From Sandaracinaceae bacterium (lineage in GTDB: Bacteria; Myxococcota_A; Polyangia; Polyangiales; Sandaracinaceae): a stretch of DNA of 51,402 nucleotides. Position numbers and translations under genes: made by a program. The notes beneath the pieces were generated by a model, which was not told the origin of the DNA, made no database searches, and saw only the letters and a list, made by a program, of their open reading frames with translations. Of the stretch, positions 41,440 through 49,323 are shown piece by piece; the first letter of the stretch is position 1, and every line of letters begins with the position of its first letter. Location: contig SHBB01000003.1 of assembly GCA_004213565.1 (NCBI GenBank), positions 1 through 51,402 on the forward strand, given 5' to 3'.

Positions 41440-41861
41440 CAGAGGTGTTGTACGGACTCGAACGCGCCTTGTCAGCGCAGCCGGCGCGATTCGCAAGCGA
41501 CCATGAGGGGGTCGTGGGAGCTAGGATCGCGATGGCGAGACCCGGCGCACGGGCTGTGACCTTGCCCGATCCGGCCGCATATGAAGCCAGCTACTCGCCC
41601 GACGACGGCGGCTTCTACGCGATCGAACTGCGCTCGTCTGGTCAGGACGTTGCGCACGTGCCGCAGATCGACGTCGTGGGAGATACGCTCGGTGTTGATT
41701 TTCGCATAGTAGGTCCGAACATCTCGGATGAGGGCGTCCACCACCTGGTCATCACTCTCATACTCGAAGGGTTGAGCCAAGGAGCCTATCGGAAGGAGGT
41801 CGAACGGATTTGCTTCAAGAACCTAGACACTGGTCGGAGCGAAAGTGTGGAATATTCATGA
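41307..41861 (+). CDS. Immunity-like protein, unrecognised family
   Basis: A 184-residue soluble protein, MGWDEFSRDGVSGFTGDKPVDRL. The N-terminal clause (short beta, then DKPVDRLAEALRRVSEDYLDRFARKPTVTEVLYGLERAL) has the look of immunity or antitoxin proteins that accompany polymorphic toxins. The rest is alternating strands (GFYAIELRSSGQDV, DTLGVDFRIVGP). It is the first of a row of same-strand small genes. The start is preceded by GAGAGG. Confidence 0.7.
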   Translation: MGWDEFSRDGVSGFTGDKPVDRLAEALRRVSEDYLDRFARKPTVTEVLYGLERALSAQPARFASDHEGVVGARIAMARPGARAVTLPDPAAYEASYSPDDGGFYAIELRSSGQDVAHVPQIDVVGDTLGVDFRIVGPNISDEGVHHLVITLILEGLSQGAYRKEVERICFKNLDTGRSESVEYS

Positions 41862-42190
41862 GATTGTCTGTTGCTCAGCAGCTGCGGCCCGGCGAGAATA
41901 GTCGCCTCATCCAAGTCGTGGGTGCCTCCCGCAAGACCCGTGCGTGTCTTCAGGACGCCCCGAACCTGGGTTCTTGACAGTATAGATTGCGTAAGCTGCG
42001 GACGCCGTGTCGATGGGCATCGTCCGTGCCCAGCGACGTGTGCAACAGGGCAGCGCCCGGGCCCAGTTCGGCGCCGCCGAGGGCCCCCCGGCACTCCCCG
42101 CGACGGAACGCGCGAAGCAGACGGCGAGACGCGGCGTGTAGGGAGTCATGACGCGTACCAAGCCGACTGGTGATGGACCGGGGACCAACG
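41862..42190. other. 329-bp gap without a recognisable gene
   Basis: No conserved frame is convincing on either strand. The second half (about 42040-42140) is unusually rich in GGCGCCGCC-like runs. It may hold an eroded gene. Confidence 0.4.
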
Positions 42191-43105
42191 ATGGATGCAG
42201 ATGACCTCAGAGCCGGGGTCGCCGCCGCTGAAGTGGCGACCCTGAACAGCCCTGGCGGAGCGCTCTCGCGAATCGACCGGATTTCGGTCTGGGAGGCCCT
42301 GGGGAACCCAATCGCGAGCGACGGGGCAGGAGCGTTCACCTCGAAAGGGCACGAGCTTCGCGCCCGCCTCGCGCTGCGGGTCGCGGAACGGCACCTGAAG
42401 TACTGGGAGACCGCCCTGCCGGAGGACGTCCATCCGCACAGGATGCTGCTCGCAGGGTTCGAGTTCGTCGCGGGGAACCGCCCGCGCTCCGAGCTGCGGC
42501 GCATGAACGACGACTTCTGGAACTACCTGTTGGACGAGCGATCCAGCGTCGCGCTCCCCGTAGGCGCCGCCGCATACGCAGTGCGCGCCGCCATCGCGAC
42601 CGTGCTCGGCGACGAGGACCTCGAGTCTGGCCAGACCGACGACGAGCGCGACCCCGAGGTCTGGGACGCAGCCTTCTTGGCGTCGGTCTCGGTCAGCGGT
42701 GAGACCCCGTGGCGCGGCGGGGACGCCCAGCGACGGCGTGAGTACTGGCTGTGGTATTTGCGCGAGGCCCGAAGAGTTGCCCTCGACTTCGGACTTGTCA
42801 GCCACGCCTCCGAGCCCATCGACGCGCTCGTTGGAGGAGCGCTGGCCAGCCGCGAGCTCGTCCCGCTCGTGCGAAGGCGAGCCCCCGACGGATCCTCTGG
42901 GCCCAAGCTGCTCCAGGTCAGCGAAATACGCAGGGCTGGTAGCCGCGTCCTGGTTCGGCTATCGATGCGGGACCCCGCGGTATGCCCACACGAACTCGCA
43001 CGGATCATTCGAATCAAGGTGCTCAGCGAGGTCCTCGAAGGCTTGCATGACAGTGCCGACACGCTAGTAGTCGAGGGCCTGATCGAGACGCCAACGCTCC
43101 TCTAG
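42191..43105 (+). CDS. Imm5-like immunity protein with C-terminal extension
   Basis: A 304-residue protein. I place the start at the ATG at 42191 (MDADDLRAGVAAAEV). Residues about 40-200 are mostly helical and end in DPEVWDAAFLASVSVSG, then QRRREYWLWYLREARRVA. This W-D-x-A followed by RRR-x-[YF]-W-x-WYL-x-x-A signature is the one I associate with Imm5 (PF14423). The last 90 residues form an extra alpha/beta module absent from the second Imm5-like protein at 45755. No toxin lies beside it. Confidence 0.7.
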   Translation: MDADDLRAGVAAAEVATLNSPGGALSRIDRISVWEALGNPIASDGAGAFTSKGHELRARLALRVAERHLKYWETALPEDVHPHRMLLAGFEFVAGNRPRSELRRMNDDFWNYLLDERSSVALPVGAAAYAVRAAIATVLGDEDLESGQTDDERDPEVWDAAFLASVSVSGETPWRGGDAQRRREYWLWYLREARRVALDFGLVSHASEPIDALVGGALASRELVPLVRRRAPDGSSGPKLLQVSEIRRAGSRVLVRLSMRDPAVCPHELARIIRIKVLSEVLEGLHDSADTLVVEGLIETPTLL

Positions 43106-43189
43106 CGAAGCAGGATCTAGCCTCCGTTTCGCTCGGGCCCCTCCATCAGTCCTACCCGGACTATCGTTGACGATTCGAAGGAGGTAGAC

Positions 43190-43822
43190 GTGGCGACGAA
43201 ACACGCGATACTCTCGGCACTTCAGTCGGCCAAGCGCGCGCTTGAAGCGAATCCTCCTTCCCAGAGATTACTTCTCTGTGCCACCTACTGCGCTCGAGTA
43301 GCCCCCACTTTGGAGGCCGAGTTGGCGGGTGTCGACATAGACGGTGTCCTTCGCTGTGCCTACGGAGCGGCCCTCTCTAGCACGTCGCGACCGGAAGAAA
43401 TCGCTCGTCTCGCCGCGGATGCGGACCACATAGCGGCACGCGCTTCTGACGGCGAGTTGGGCTCCGTCATCGATGTCGCGCTCAGCCTGTACCATGTTGT
43501 TCTGGGAATCGCAGAGCACTCGGAGTTGCTCGAGTCGGCGGAGCGTGCCGCGTGGGGCGCTTCGGGGAACCAAGGGGACCCGAGCAAGCGTCGGGACTCC
43601 ATCGCTGAGGAGCTGGAATGGCAGCGGTCATCGTCGGCGGCGGTGTTCGGGCTTGATATCGAGACTACACGCGACAAACTCGCCGTCTTATGTGAGACAG
43701 TACCTTCGTGGTTTAGCGATTTCCAATCACGATTTCCTTCGGCCTCATGGACCGCCGCTGAGCGGCTCCGGTCAGGGTTCGGTCATGTAGTGGATGGGAA
43801 TGAGAAGGTCCGTCCTTCCTAG
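43190..43822 (+). CDS. Small helical protein, immunity-like
   Basis: The GTG start follows an excellent AAGGAGG by six bases, which settles it. The 210-residue protein is almost all alpha-helix (SALQSAKRALEANPPSQRLLLC, APTLEAELAGVDIDGVLRCAYGAAL, LAADADHIAARASDGELGSVIDV). No family was recognised. Helical immunity proteins of this size are common. Codon use is less GC-biased than in the first half of the window. Confidence 0.7.
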   Translation: MATKHAILSALQSAKRALEANPPSQRLLLCATYCARVAPTLEAELAGVDIDGVLRCAYGAALSSTSRPEEIARLAADADHIAARASDGELGSVIDVALSLYHVVLGIAEHSELLESAERAAWGASGNQGDPSKRRDSIAEELEWQRSSSAAVFGLDIETTRDKLAVLCETVPSWFSDFQSRFPSASWTAAERLRSGFGHVVDGNEKVRPS

Positions 43823-44200
43823 TCTCAGTGGAGAGCTGGCCGCCCTCGGTGCGTGGTTCTCTCATCTGGTGCAGAACTCGGAGGCCCCGGCTAGTGATAC
43901 GGCTCTGATATGGCACGAAGTCGTGCATCCAGAGGACGGCCCGACGGCAAGAGCCTGGGACTGCAGTACGGAGTTCCGATCTCCAATACCGAGCCAGGCC
44001 CGCGATGGCGAGTCCAAGCGACACAGGACGACGGTATCGTTCTCAATGGGTTTCACCCCGTGCCCCACTCCATGCGTGGCGTACACGAAGAGTTGACCGA
44101 GTTGCTTGCGAACCACGGTCGCAACGACATAGACTCCTACGTCTTCGTGATGAGCGAACCCGGCGAGCGAGTTCAACTCTCGAGGATCTTCTACTACTAG
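43800..44200 (+). pseudogene. Broken immunity-like gene W, copy 1
   Basis: One frame begins MRRSVLPSLSGELAALGAWF and continues through SEAPASDTALIWHEVVHPEDG to about 43950. Another frame, from about 43965, carries the rest (RWRVQATQDDGIVLNGFHPVP to SEPGERVQLSRIFYY) to 44200. A frameshift near 43955 separates them. The first part is duplicated at 47777, where it is broken too. Confidence 0.6.
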
Positions 44201-44225
44201 CACTGCCCGATGCGAGGGATCATCA

Positions 44226-44522
44226 ATGATTGACTTGATGCGGTTGATGAAGCAGCAGAAGCGTCTTGCCGCCGCGGCTGCCTTGAACGTGCCGCCGGCG
44301 TGGACTCGGTTCACCATCAGAGTGGCCATCGATGGTCACTCGCAGACCGTGGCGCTCGAGGGGCCCGCACTCGCCGCGCCCAGCGACGAGATCTACGAGC
44401 CCCTTCGTGAAATCCAGAAGATCCAGGAGGACGCCGGGTTCGCGCTGAATGGCTTCGTGTACGAGTTCACCAAGGACGCGAACGGCACCTGGCAGGGCGT
44501 AGGCGAATTCGACTACGCCTGA
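44226..44522 (+). CDS. Small protein, possibly immunity-related
   Basis: A 98-residue protein with an N-terminal helix (MIDLMRLMKQQKRLAAAAAL), then strands (FTIRVAIDGHSQTVALEG) and a C-terminal YEFTKDANGTWQGVGEFDY. The last clause vaguely resembles YezG-type antitoxins, but I would not assign it on that alone. It begins 25 bp after the broken gene W. Confidence 0.6.
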   Translation: MIDLMRLMKQQKRLAAAAALNVPPAWTRFTIRVAIDGHSQTVALEGPALAAPSDEIYEPLREIQKIQEDAGFALNGFVYEFTKDANGTWQGVGEFDYA

Positions 44523-44535
44523 GCTGGCTCTTCGT

Positions 44536-44609
44536 CCTACCTGCCACTTCGGGTGGACGCCGTGATGGGCCGCCGACGCTGCGGGAAGACGGTACCGTTA
44601 CGACAGCGT
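44536..44609 (+). repeat. Intercistronic repeat R3, copy 1
   Basis: CTACCTGCCACTTCGGGTGG (44537) is shared with 46461. GCCGTGATGGGCCGCCGACG, then CTGCGGGAAGACGGTACCG and TTACGACAGCG, is shared with 47204. It marks gene boundaries. Confidence 0.65.
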
Positions 44610-44705
44610 GGATAACTCGCCGGCCGCGAGCGCTGACGAACTTCGACGACTTGCACGCACTGCCGTCGGCCGCCCGCTCTTGCCGGGTCAGACGCCGCAG
44701 AGCCT

Positions 44706-45503
44706 ATGATGACAACGGATACCCTTCTCTTCGGCATGGCTGGGACCTGGGCAACGGATGACCCCGAGATGCTCGCCGCCTTCTTGGCGGCGTTGGAGTC
44801 CAACGAGTCGCTGCGCCCGACCCACTGGGCCCCCGACGAGCGCGTGAGTCTGCCGTACTCACGAGCTGAAGTGCTCGAGTTCCAGAAGAACGAAGGTGTC
44901 GGCATGGCGATCGTCCGGCGGCGAGCCGAGCCGCTGGGCTACGAGATGTACGTCGGGTTCGGTCGCAACAACTTCGCCCGGATGCAAGTCACGCCGAACA
45001 GCACCCCAGAACTCCGAGCGCTTCTTTTCGAGGCAGCCGATGAGCTCTGCGCGATCCTTCGCCCGGACTACGCCGCCGTGAACCTTGGGCGAAGGTTTGC
45101 GCCTTGGTCCTCGCGGGACGAGATGTTCATGTCGGTCATGGAAGCGCAGTCGTGGATTGTGGCCGTTCGCTACTTCGCGGAAGGCCCTCGTGGACTCGCG
45201 ATGCGAACATACTTCGGCCGCAGATATATCACTCAGTTCCCAGAGGGCGTGTTGGAGACGGTGCCTTGCGAGCAGTCCCACACGGACTGGGGCGCCCTCC
45301 GACTCGACTTGGCCGAGTCGCCGTGGGCCCTTACTCCGGAGACCGCTCTGCCACTGTGGAGGAGCGCGTGGGAGCACATCAAGCCTGCCGAGGTGACCTG
45401 CAAGGTGTTCCCCTTCGACGACCGGCATATCACCTTCTCACGGGGGAAGATGTGCACGATCCCCATGCGTCCGGAGGACGGAACTCGAGCGACGGAGCCG
45501 TGA
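44706..45503 (+). CDS. Family P protein, member 1 (candidate immunity family)
   Basis: A 265-residue soluble protein, one of three paralogues (44706, 48170 and 49324). Conserved blocks in order are GMAGTW (about 10), WAPDERVSLP (42-51), VLEFQ, GFGR (about 82), DYAAVNLGRRFAPW (about 120-133), GPRGLAMRTYFG (160-171), QFPEGVLE, WGALRLDLAESPW, and the end KPAEV. No signal peptide or membrane segment. I do not recognise the family. Location among Imm5-like and other small genes, and repeated duplication with divergence, suggest specificity-diversified immunity proteins (inference). Confidence 0.8.
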   Translation: MMTTDTLLFGMAGTWATDDPEMLAAFLAALESNESLRPTHWAPDERVSLPYSRAEVLEFQKNEGVGMAIVRRRAEPLGYEMYVGFGRNNFARMQVTPNSTPELRALLFEAADELCAILRPDYAAVNLGRRFAPWSSRDEMFMSVMEAQSWIVAVRYFAEGPRGLAMRTYFGRRYITQFPEGVLETVPCEQSHTDWGALRLDLAESPWALTPETALPLWRSAWEHIKPAEVTCKVFPFDDRHITFSRGKMCTIPMRPEDGTRATEP

Positions 45504-45558
45504 GACGCGCCGCGGAGGCTGGCCTGAATTCGTTGGTCGCTGGGAAAGGGGGGCGGCG

Positions 45559-45758
45559 ATGTTTGCAAGATTCTTTGGCGGACGTCGGAACACAACTCGT
45601 GTCGCGAGCTGCCGCGTCGACGGCGACCTCCGAGGGCAGGTACTGTGACACCTATCAGCCCACAGCTGACGGCGGGCATCGATTCGTTAGAACTACTGGA
45701 GCAGATGGGAGCCTCTGGCCGGATACAATCGTTCAAGCCACGAAGGGGGTCCTGGTGA
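45559..45758 (+). other. Two very small coupled open frames before the second Imm5-like gene
   Basis: An ATG at 45559 follows AAAGGGGGG and encodes 29 residues (MFARFFGGRRNTTRVASC...). Its stop overlaps a GTG at 45645 (GTGA) opening 37 residues (VTPISPQLTAGIDSLELLEQ...). That stop overlaps the GTG at 45755 of the next gene in the same way. They may be real small genes, a leader, or the pieces of a frameshifted gene. Confidence 0.4.
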
Positions 45759-46384
45759 GCGCACCTGAAGCGTCAACGCGGGCCTGGCTTGAACAAGGTC
45801 TGCAGGAGATTCGGAGCGATCGCAGCGGTCAGCTTTCTTTCCGGACGCGTCGCCGCCTCCTGCTTTCCTTCGGGCTGCCACAGCCGGGGTCGTTGAGCAA
45901 GGGCCACTGTGTGCGCGGGGCTCTCGCGGTTCTAGTGGTTCGAAAGGTGCTCCCCGTCTGGGAGGCTCGGTACCATGAACGGCACCCGCACGAGCTGATC
46001 GAGAGCGCTAGGCTAGTTCTTGAAGGGAGCGCCGATCGTGATGTCGTAGGGAGGGCTGCCTATCAATACGGGGGGGCTCTGATTGATCGAGTTCCCCCTG
46101 AGGACCGGCCAGCTCAGTACGTCGGGCATGCAGCAGCCTGCGCGGCGTTCGTCGCTGTTGATGACGAGGCGCTGCTTCCGGATGAGGGAGTGAGCGACGC
46201 CGAACTGGACTCGCCTGAAGACCCCGACCTCTGGGACTGCGCCGTCTGGGCAGCTGCCGCCTACGCTGGCGATTTCCCTTGGACAGACGACGTCTCCTCC
46301 TTTGACGCAAGCCTCAACCGGGAGTTTTGGAGTTGGTATCTGACGGACGCTATCGCCGAAGCGCAGCGCCACTTCGAGAGATAA
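45755..46384 (+). CDS. Imm5-like immunity protein, second copy
   Basis: The GTG at 45755 follows AAGGGGG and opens 209 residues (VSAPEASTRAWLEQGL). The frame is open upstream, but only over a shadow of the family P gene. The C-terminal signature DPDLWDCAVWAAAAYAGDFPW followed by LNREFWSWYLTDAIAEA parallels that of the 42191 gene and the Imm5 family. Here the protein ends just after it, without the extra domain. Sequence between the two is otherwise diverged. Confidence 0.7.
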   Translation: MSAPEASTRAWLEQGLQEIRSDRSGQLSFRTRRRLLLSFGLPQPGSLSKGHCVRGALAVLVVRKVLPVWEARYHERHPHELIESARLVLEGSADRDVVGRAAYQYGGALIDRVPPEDRPAQYVGHAAACAAFVAVDDEALLPDEGVSDAELDSPEDPDLWDCAVWAAAAYAGDFPWTDDVSSFDASLNREFWSWYLTDAIAEAQRHFER

Positions 46385-46460
46385 GGCATGGGCGAGTTCG
46401 ACTTACGCCTGACTTTGGGGCTCGCTGTCGGAACAACCGTGGCTCGCCCGCACTCGAGCC

Positions 46461-46489
46461 CTACCTGCCACGTCGGGTGGACGCCGTGA
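46461..46489 (+). repeat. Intercistronic repeat R3, partial copy
   Basis: CTACCTGCCACGTCGGGTGG then ACGCCGTGA, matching 44537-44565. The next gene's likely GTG start lies within it. Confidence 0.6.
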
Positions 46490-47058
46490 AATCGCGAGGG
46501 GTGCTGTCCCGGCCGCGGGCTCTCAGAGATATCTGTCACGTGGTCGCGGGGCTGAGCCCCGTGGATCAGGTTCGCTTCGCCAAGGCGTGCCTGGACCATG
46601 TGGTCGCGGCGGCCGGCCACGCAGAGCCCCTACCCGACGAGCTCCGAAGAACGGTTGTCGACCCGGTGAGCCAGTTCGCCGGTGAGGTGATCCAGCTCGC
46701 GGACGCCTCACGCCTCGCTCCCCCCGACGCGAACGCTGCCCTCGATGTTCTGTGGCCGAGCTTGGAAGCTGAAATGCGTGTCGACGCGCAGCATGTCGGT
46801 ACGGCGGCGGCGCAACTCGCTGAAATTGCGGGGGGTGGGACGGCGAAGGATCTGGACCGGCTTCTGAACCACCTCGACGAGTTCGTCGACACCGTCGACC
46901 CGGAGGGAGAGCGCGGGATTGCTGAGGAGGCCGAGTGGAGGACTCGCCTGCTCGACGAGATCCTTGCTCATCCGGAAGGCGACATGACGGTCTTGGAGCC
47001 GTTGGTCGACGAGAGACTGGATTGGTCTCGACGCTACGAGGCGGACTGGCGGCGGTAG
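46477..47058 (+). CDS. Helical protein, immunity-like
   Basis: About 193 residues from the GTG at 46477 (a second GTG at 46486 is equally possible; both lie in repeat R3). The frame upstream overlaps the preceding gene. Mostly helical (LRDICHVVAGLSPVDQVRFAKACL, AAAQLAEIAGGGTAKDLDRLLNHL), with an acidic C-terminal half ending RYEADWRR. Not recognised. Similar in style to the 43190 protein, which also follows an Imm5-like gene. Confidence 0.6.
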   Translation: MDAVKSRGVLSRPRALRDICHVVAGLSPVDQVRFAKACLDHVVAAAGHAEPLPDELRRTVVDPVSQFAGEVIQLADASRLAPPDANAALDVLWPSLEAEMRVDAQHVGTAAAQLAEIAGGGTAKDLDRLLNHLDEFVDTVDPEGERGIAEEAEWRTRLLDEILAHPEGDMTVLEPLVDERLDWSRRYEADWRR

Positions 47059-47203
47059 CTGTGTCGGGCTACCCACGAACGGTCTCACCATCGCTCCGAG
47101 ATCTAGCTAGGGTCACGCGTAGGAATCGCTGATTTTCCATGCCTCAACGGATCAACTAACGGTGGTTGACTCCGCGCTGGAGCTCAACCCGCGTAGACGG
47201 GGG

Positions 47204-47256
47204 CCGCCGTGATGGGACCGCCGACGCTGCGGAAAGAACGTCCCGTCACGACAGCG
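47204..47256 (+). repeat. Intercistronic repeat R3, copy 2
   Basis: GCCGTGATGGGACCGCCGAC, then GCTGCGGAAAGAACG and a final CACGACAGCG, parallels 44558-44609. The 47059-47309 gap contains nothing else recognised. Confidence 0.6.
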
Positions 47257-47309
47257 CTAACATCTACGATGACGTGTTACCATCCTCTCTGTGGGAGGAG
47301 TAGACGCGC

Positions 47310-47717
47310 ATGACGATGCCCCACGAGGTACTTGGAACTCCATATGACGGTCAGGTAGTGCAGCGTTTCTTGGCGGAGCAAGGAGGCGTTGAAGCGGATA
47401 TCGAAGATATGGACGGGGAGCTGTATGTCGATGCGCTCGCTGCTGGGCTCTGCATGATCGCGCAACCCAACGGCCACGGACTCGACACGGTTATCATGTA
47501 CGCCGAGGGGGAAGAAGAGGGCTACTCGGCCTACGAAGGGCCGCTTCCCGAGGGGCTTCAGATGGGCATGTCGCGCAGCGCCATCAACGCGCATATGGGA
47601 AGAGCACCCGATTTCAGCAGTCCCAAGCATGATTCATGGGACCTCCAGCACTTCCGACTCGTAGTTCACTACCGTGGAGGCATTCTGAAGGAGGTTGCGA
47701 TCACGACAGACCGCTAG
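47310..47717 (+). CDS. Small alpha/beta protein
   Basis: A 135-residue protein starting 11 bases after GGAGGAG. An N-terminal helix (DGQVVQRFLAEQGGVEAD) is followed by strands and an acidic stretch (MYAEGEEEGYSAYEGPLPEGL). The end is DSWDLQHFRLVVHYRGGILKEV, a strand pair. The style fits small immunity proteins, but I recognise no family. Confidence 0.65.
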   Translation: MTMPHEVLGTPYDGQVVQRFLAEQGGVEADIEDMDGELYVDALAAGLCMIAQPNGHGLDTVIMYAEGEEEGYSAYEGPLPEGLQMGMSRSAINAHMGRAPDFSSPKHDSWDLQHFRLVVHYRGGILKEVAITTDR

Positions 47718-47776
47718 AGCTAGAAGCCAACGGGACTCGAGCGCTGCGCCGGGACGGCGAGCTGCGAGGTGCGTTC

Positions 47777-48173
47777 ATGACGTCAGCCGATCCTAGTCCT
47801 CGTGGAGAGCTGGCCGCGCTCGGTGCATGGTTCTCTCACCTGGTCCAGACCTCGGAGGCCCCGGTAGTGATACGGCTCTGATCTGGCACGAAGTCGTGCA
47901 TCCAGAGGACGGGCTGAGGGCAAGCCCCATACACGCGGTCCAGTGTTCCTCGAGTACTACCTCGGCCCGCGGCCGATTGGCGCCGTCCCGGGACAGGGCG
48001 AGGTAGACCGACTCAGCTGCCGGAGGTCAGGGGGCGGCGGATCAGAGCTCGACAGTCTCGCTCGATTTGCGATTCGCTTTGATCGAGTCGATGGCGCATG
48101 GGCCCGCCGGAGACGCACCACGGACGAGTGGGACTCCGGTACCCGCACCTGGCGAGAGATTGACGACGTATGA
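47777..48173 (+). pseudogene. Broken immunity-like gene W, copy 2
   Basis: MTSADPSPRGELAALGAWFS matches copy 1 at 43800. A one-base loss (CCCCGGTAGTG against CCCCGGCTAGTG) ends the frame at 47881, and the sense continues in other frames (SDTALIWHEVVHPEDG; later YYLGPRPIGAVPGQG). The last frame ends in an ATGA overlap with the following family P gene, as an intact gene would. Confidence 0.6.
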
Positions 48174-48970
48174 CTGACGAACGGCTCCAGCTGGCTATGG
48201 CTGGCACTTGGTTGATGGACGACCCTCAGACGCTGACAGCGTTCCTGGACTGGATGCGCGAGTCCGAGGAGTTCGGACCGACAGCCTGGGCCCCCGACGA
48301 GCGCGTCTCGCTCCCGTTCGACTCCCGCGAAGTGCTCGAGCTCGTGGGCAACCGCAAGAGCGGGACGTTCTACGTTCGTCGAGAAGCGCAGGAACGTAGC
48401 TACGAGCTGGCTTGCGGGTTCGGCCGCCAGAATACGCTCTGGCTCGAGATGGGAGATCCCGGCGATCAGGCGGTACGAGAACCGCTCTTCGCCATGGCGG
48501 AGGTACTCTGCGAGATGCTCTCGCCCGACTATTGCACGGTCAACTATGGACGCTCCATCCGTCCTTGGGAGAACAGAGACCAGATGCTGCTGACTGTGAT
48601 GAAGGCCCAGGCCTTCATCTCGCCCGTGACGTACTTCAAAGAAGGCCCCCGCGGGCTAGCGATGCGGACGTACCTCGGACCCCGGCTCGCCGAGCAGTTT
48701 CCGAGCGGAACATTGGAGTCATCTCCTCTTGTTCTCGCTGGTACCGCTTGGGGGGGGCGGCGTCTCGACTTGGCTGAAGATCCGTGGCGGCTGACGCCGG
48801 AGGAGGCGCTGGACCCCTGGAAGATGGCCTGGGATGCGGTGAAGCCGGCGAAAGTATTCGCCCGCGTTTCTCCCTCCCGAAACCAGCGGTCCCTCTACTT
48901 CTACAAGGGCGAGAACTGCGAGATCCCGCAGCGGCCCCAAGCGGGGGGTACTGCCGTACGCCCAAACTAG
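48170..48970 (+). CDS. Family P protein, member 2 (candidate immunity family)
   Basis: A 266-residue paralogue of the 44706 and 49324 proteins, sharing AMAGTW, WAPDERVSLP, GFGRQN, NYGRSIRPW, GPRGLAMRTYLGPR, QFPSG-x-LES, and WGGRRLDLAEDPWRLTPEEAL. It is the most divergent of the three, and its C-terminal strand region differs (SPSRNQRSLYFYKGENC). The ATG overlaps the end of the broken gene W, so it was probably translated as the second gene of an operon. Confidence 0.8.
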   Translation: MTDERLQLAMAGTWLMDDPQTLTAFLDWMRESEEFGPTAWAPDERVSLPFDSREVLELVGNRKSGTFYVRREAQERSYELACGFGRQNTLWLEMGDPGDQAVREPLFAMAEVLCEMLSPDYCTVNYGRSIRPWENRDQMLLTVMKAQAFISPVTYFKEGPRGLAMRTYLGPRLAEQFPSGTLESSPLVLAGTAWGGRRLDLAEDPWRLTPEEALDPWKMAWDAVKPAKVFARVSPSRNQRSLYFYKGENCEIPQRPQAGGTAVRPN

Positions 48971-49323
48971 ACTCGAGGACGACAGAACCTGGAAGCCGTA
49001 TGACGAGCCTGCCGCGCACTACTCTGGAATCCGCTCGCGGAGTCCGCGCCCCTTCCTCCGAGGGGGCTCAGATTTTCCGGAACGCACCGGGTCAGAATTT
49101 CCGGAACCACCACGCCGCCGTCCTCACTGGGCCGAGGAAGCGACGTACACTACGTCGAGGATGCGCCGCGTCCCCCGGAACACGGGGGGAGGATGGGCCG
49201 ACCGTGAGTCACGTTGGGATGGAGAGGGGGGGCGTGGACGCCCGCCACCCATCCGCCCGGCAACCAGACCACTCATCGCTGGGATCCCAGCGCCACGCAA
49301 TGGCAGGAAGTTGAAGCGCTCCA
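48971..49323. other. 353-bp gap with a 16-bp direct repeat
   Basis: TCAGATTTTCCGGAAC (49068) and TCAGAATTTCCGGAAC (49092) lie 24 bp apart. Repeats of this wording occur at the ends of some IS21-type elements as I remember them, so this may be an insertion sequence trace. No gene recognised. Confidence 0.4.
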
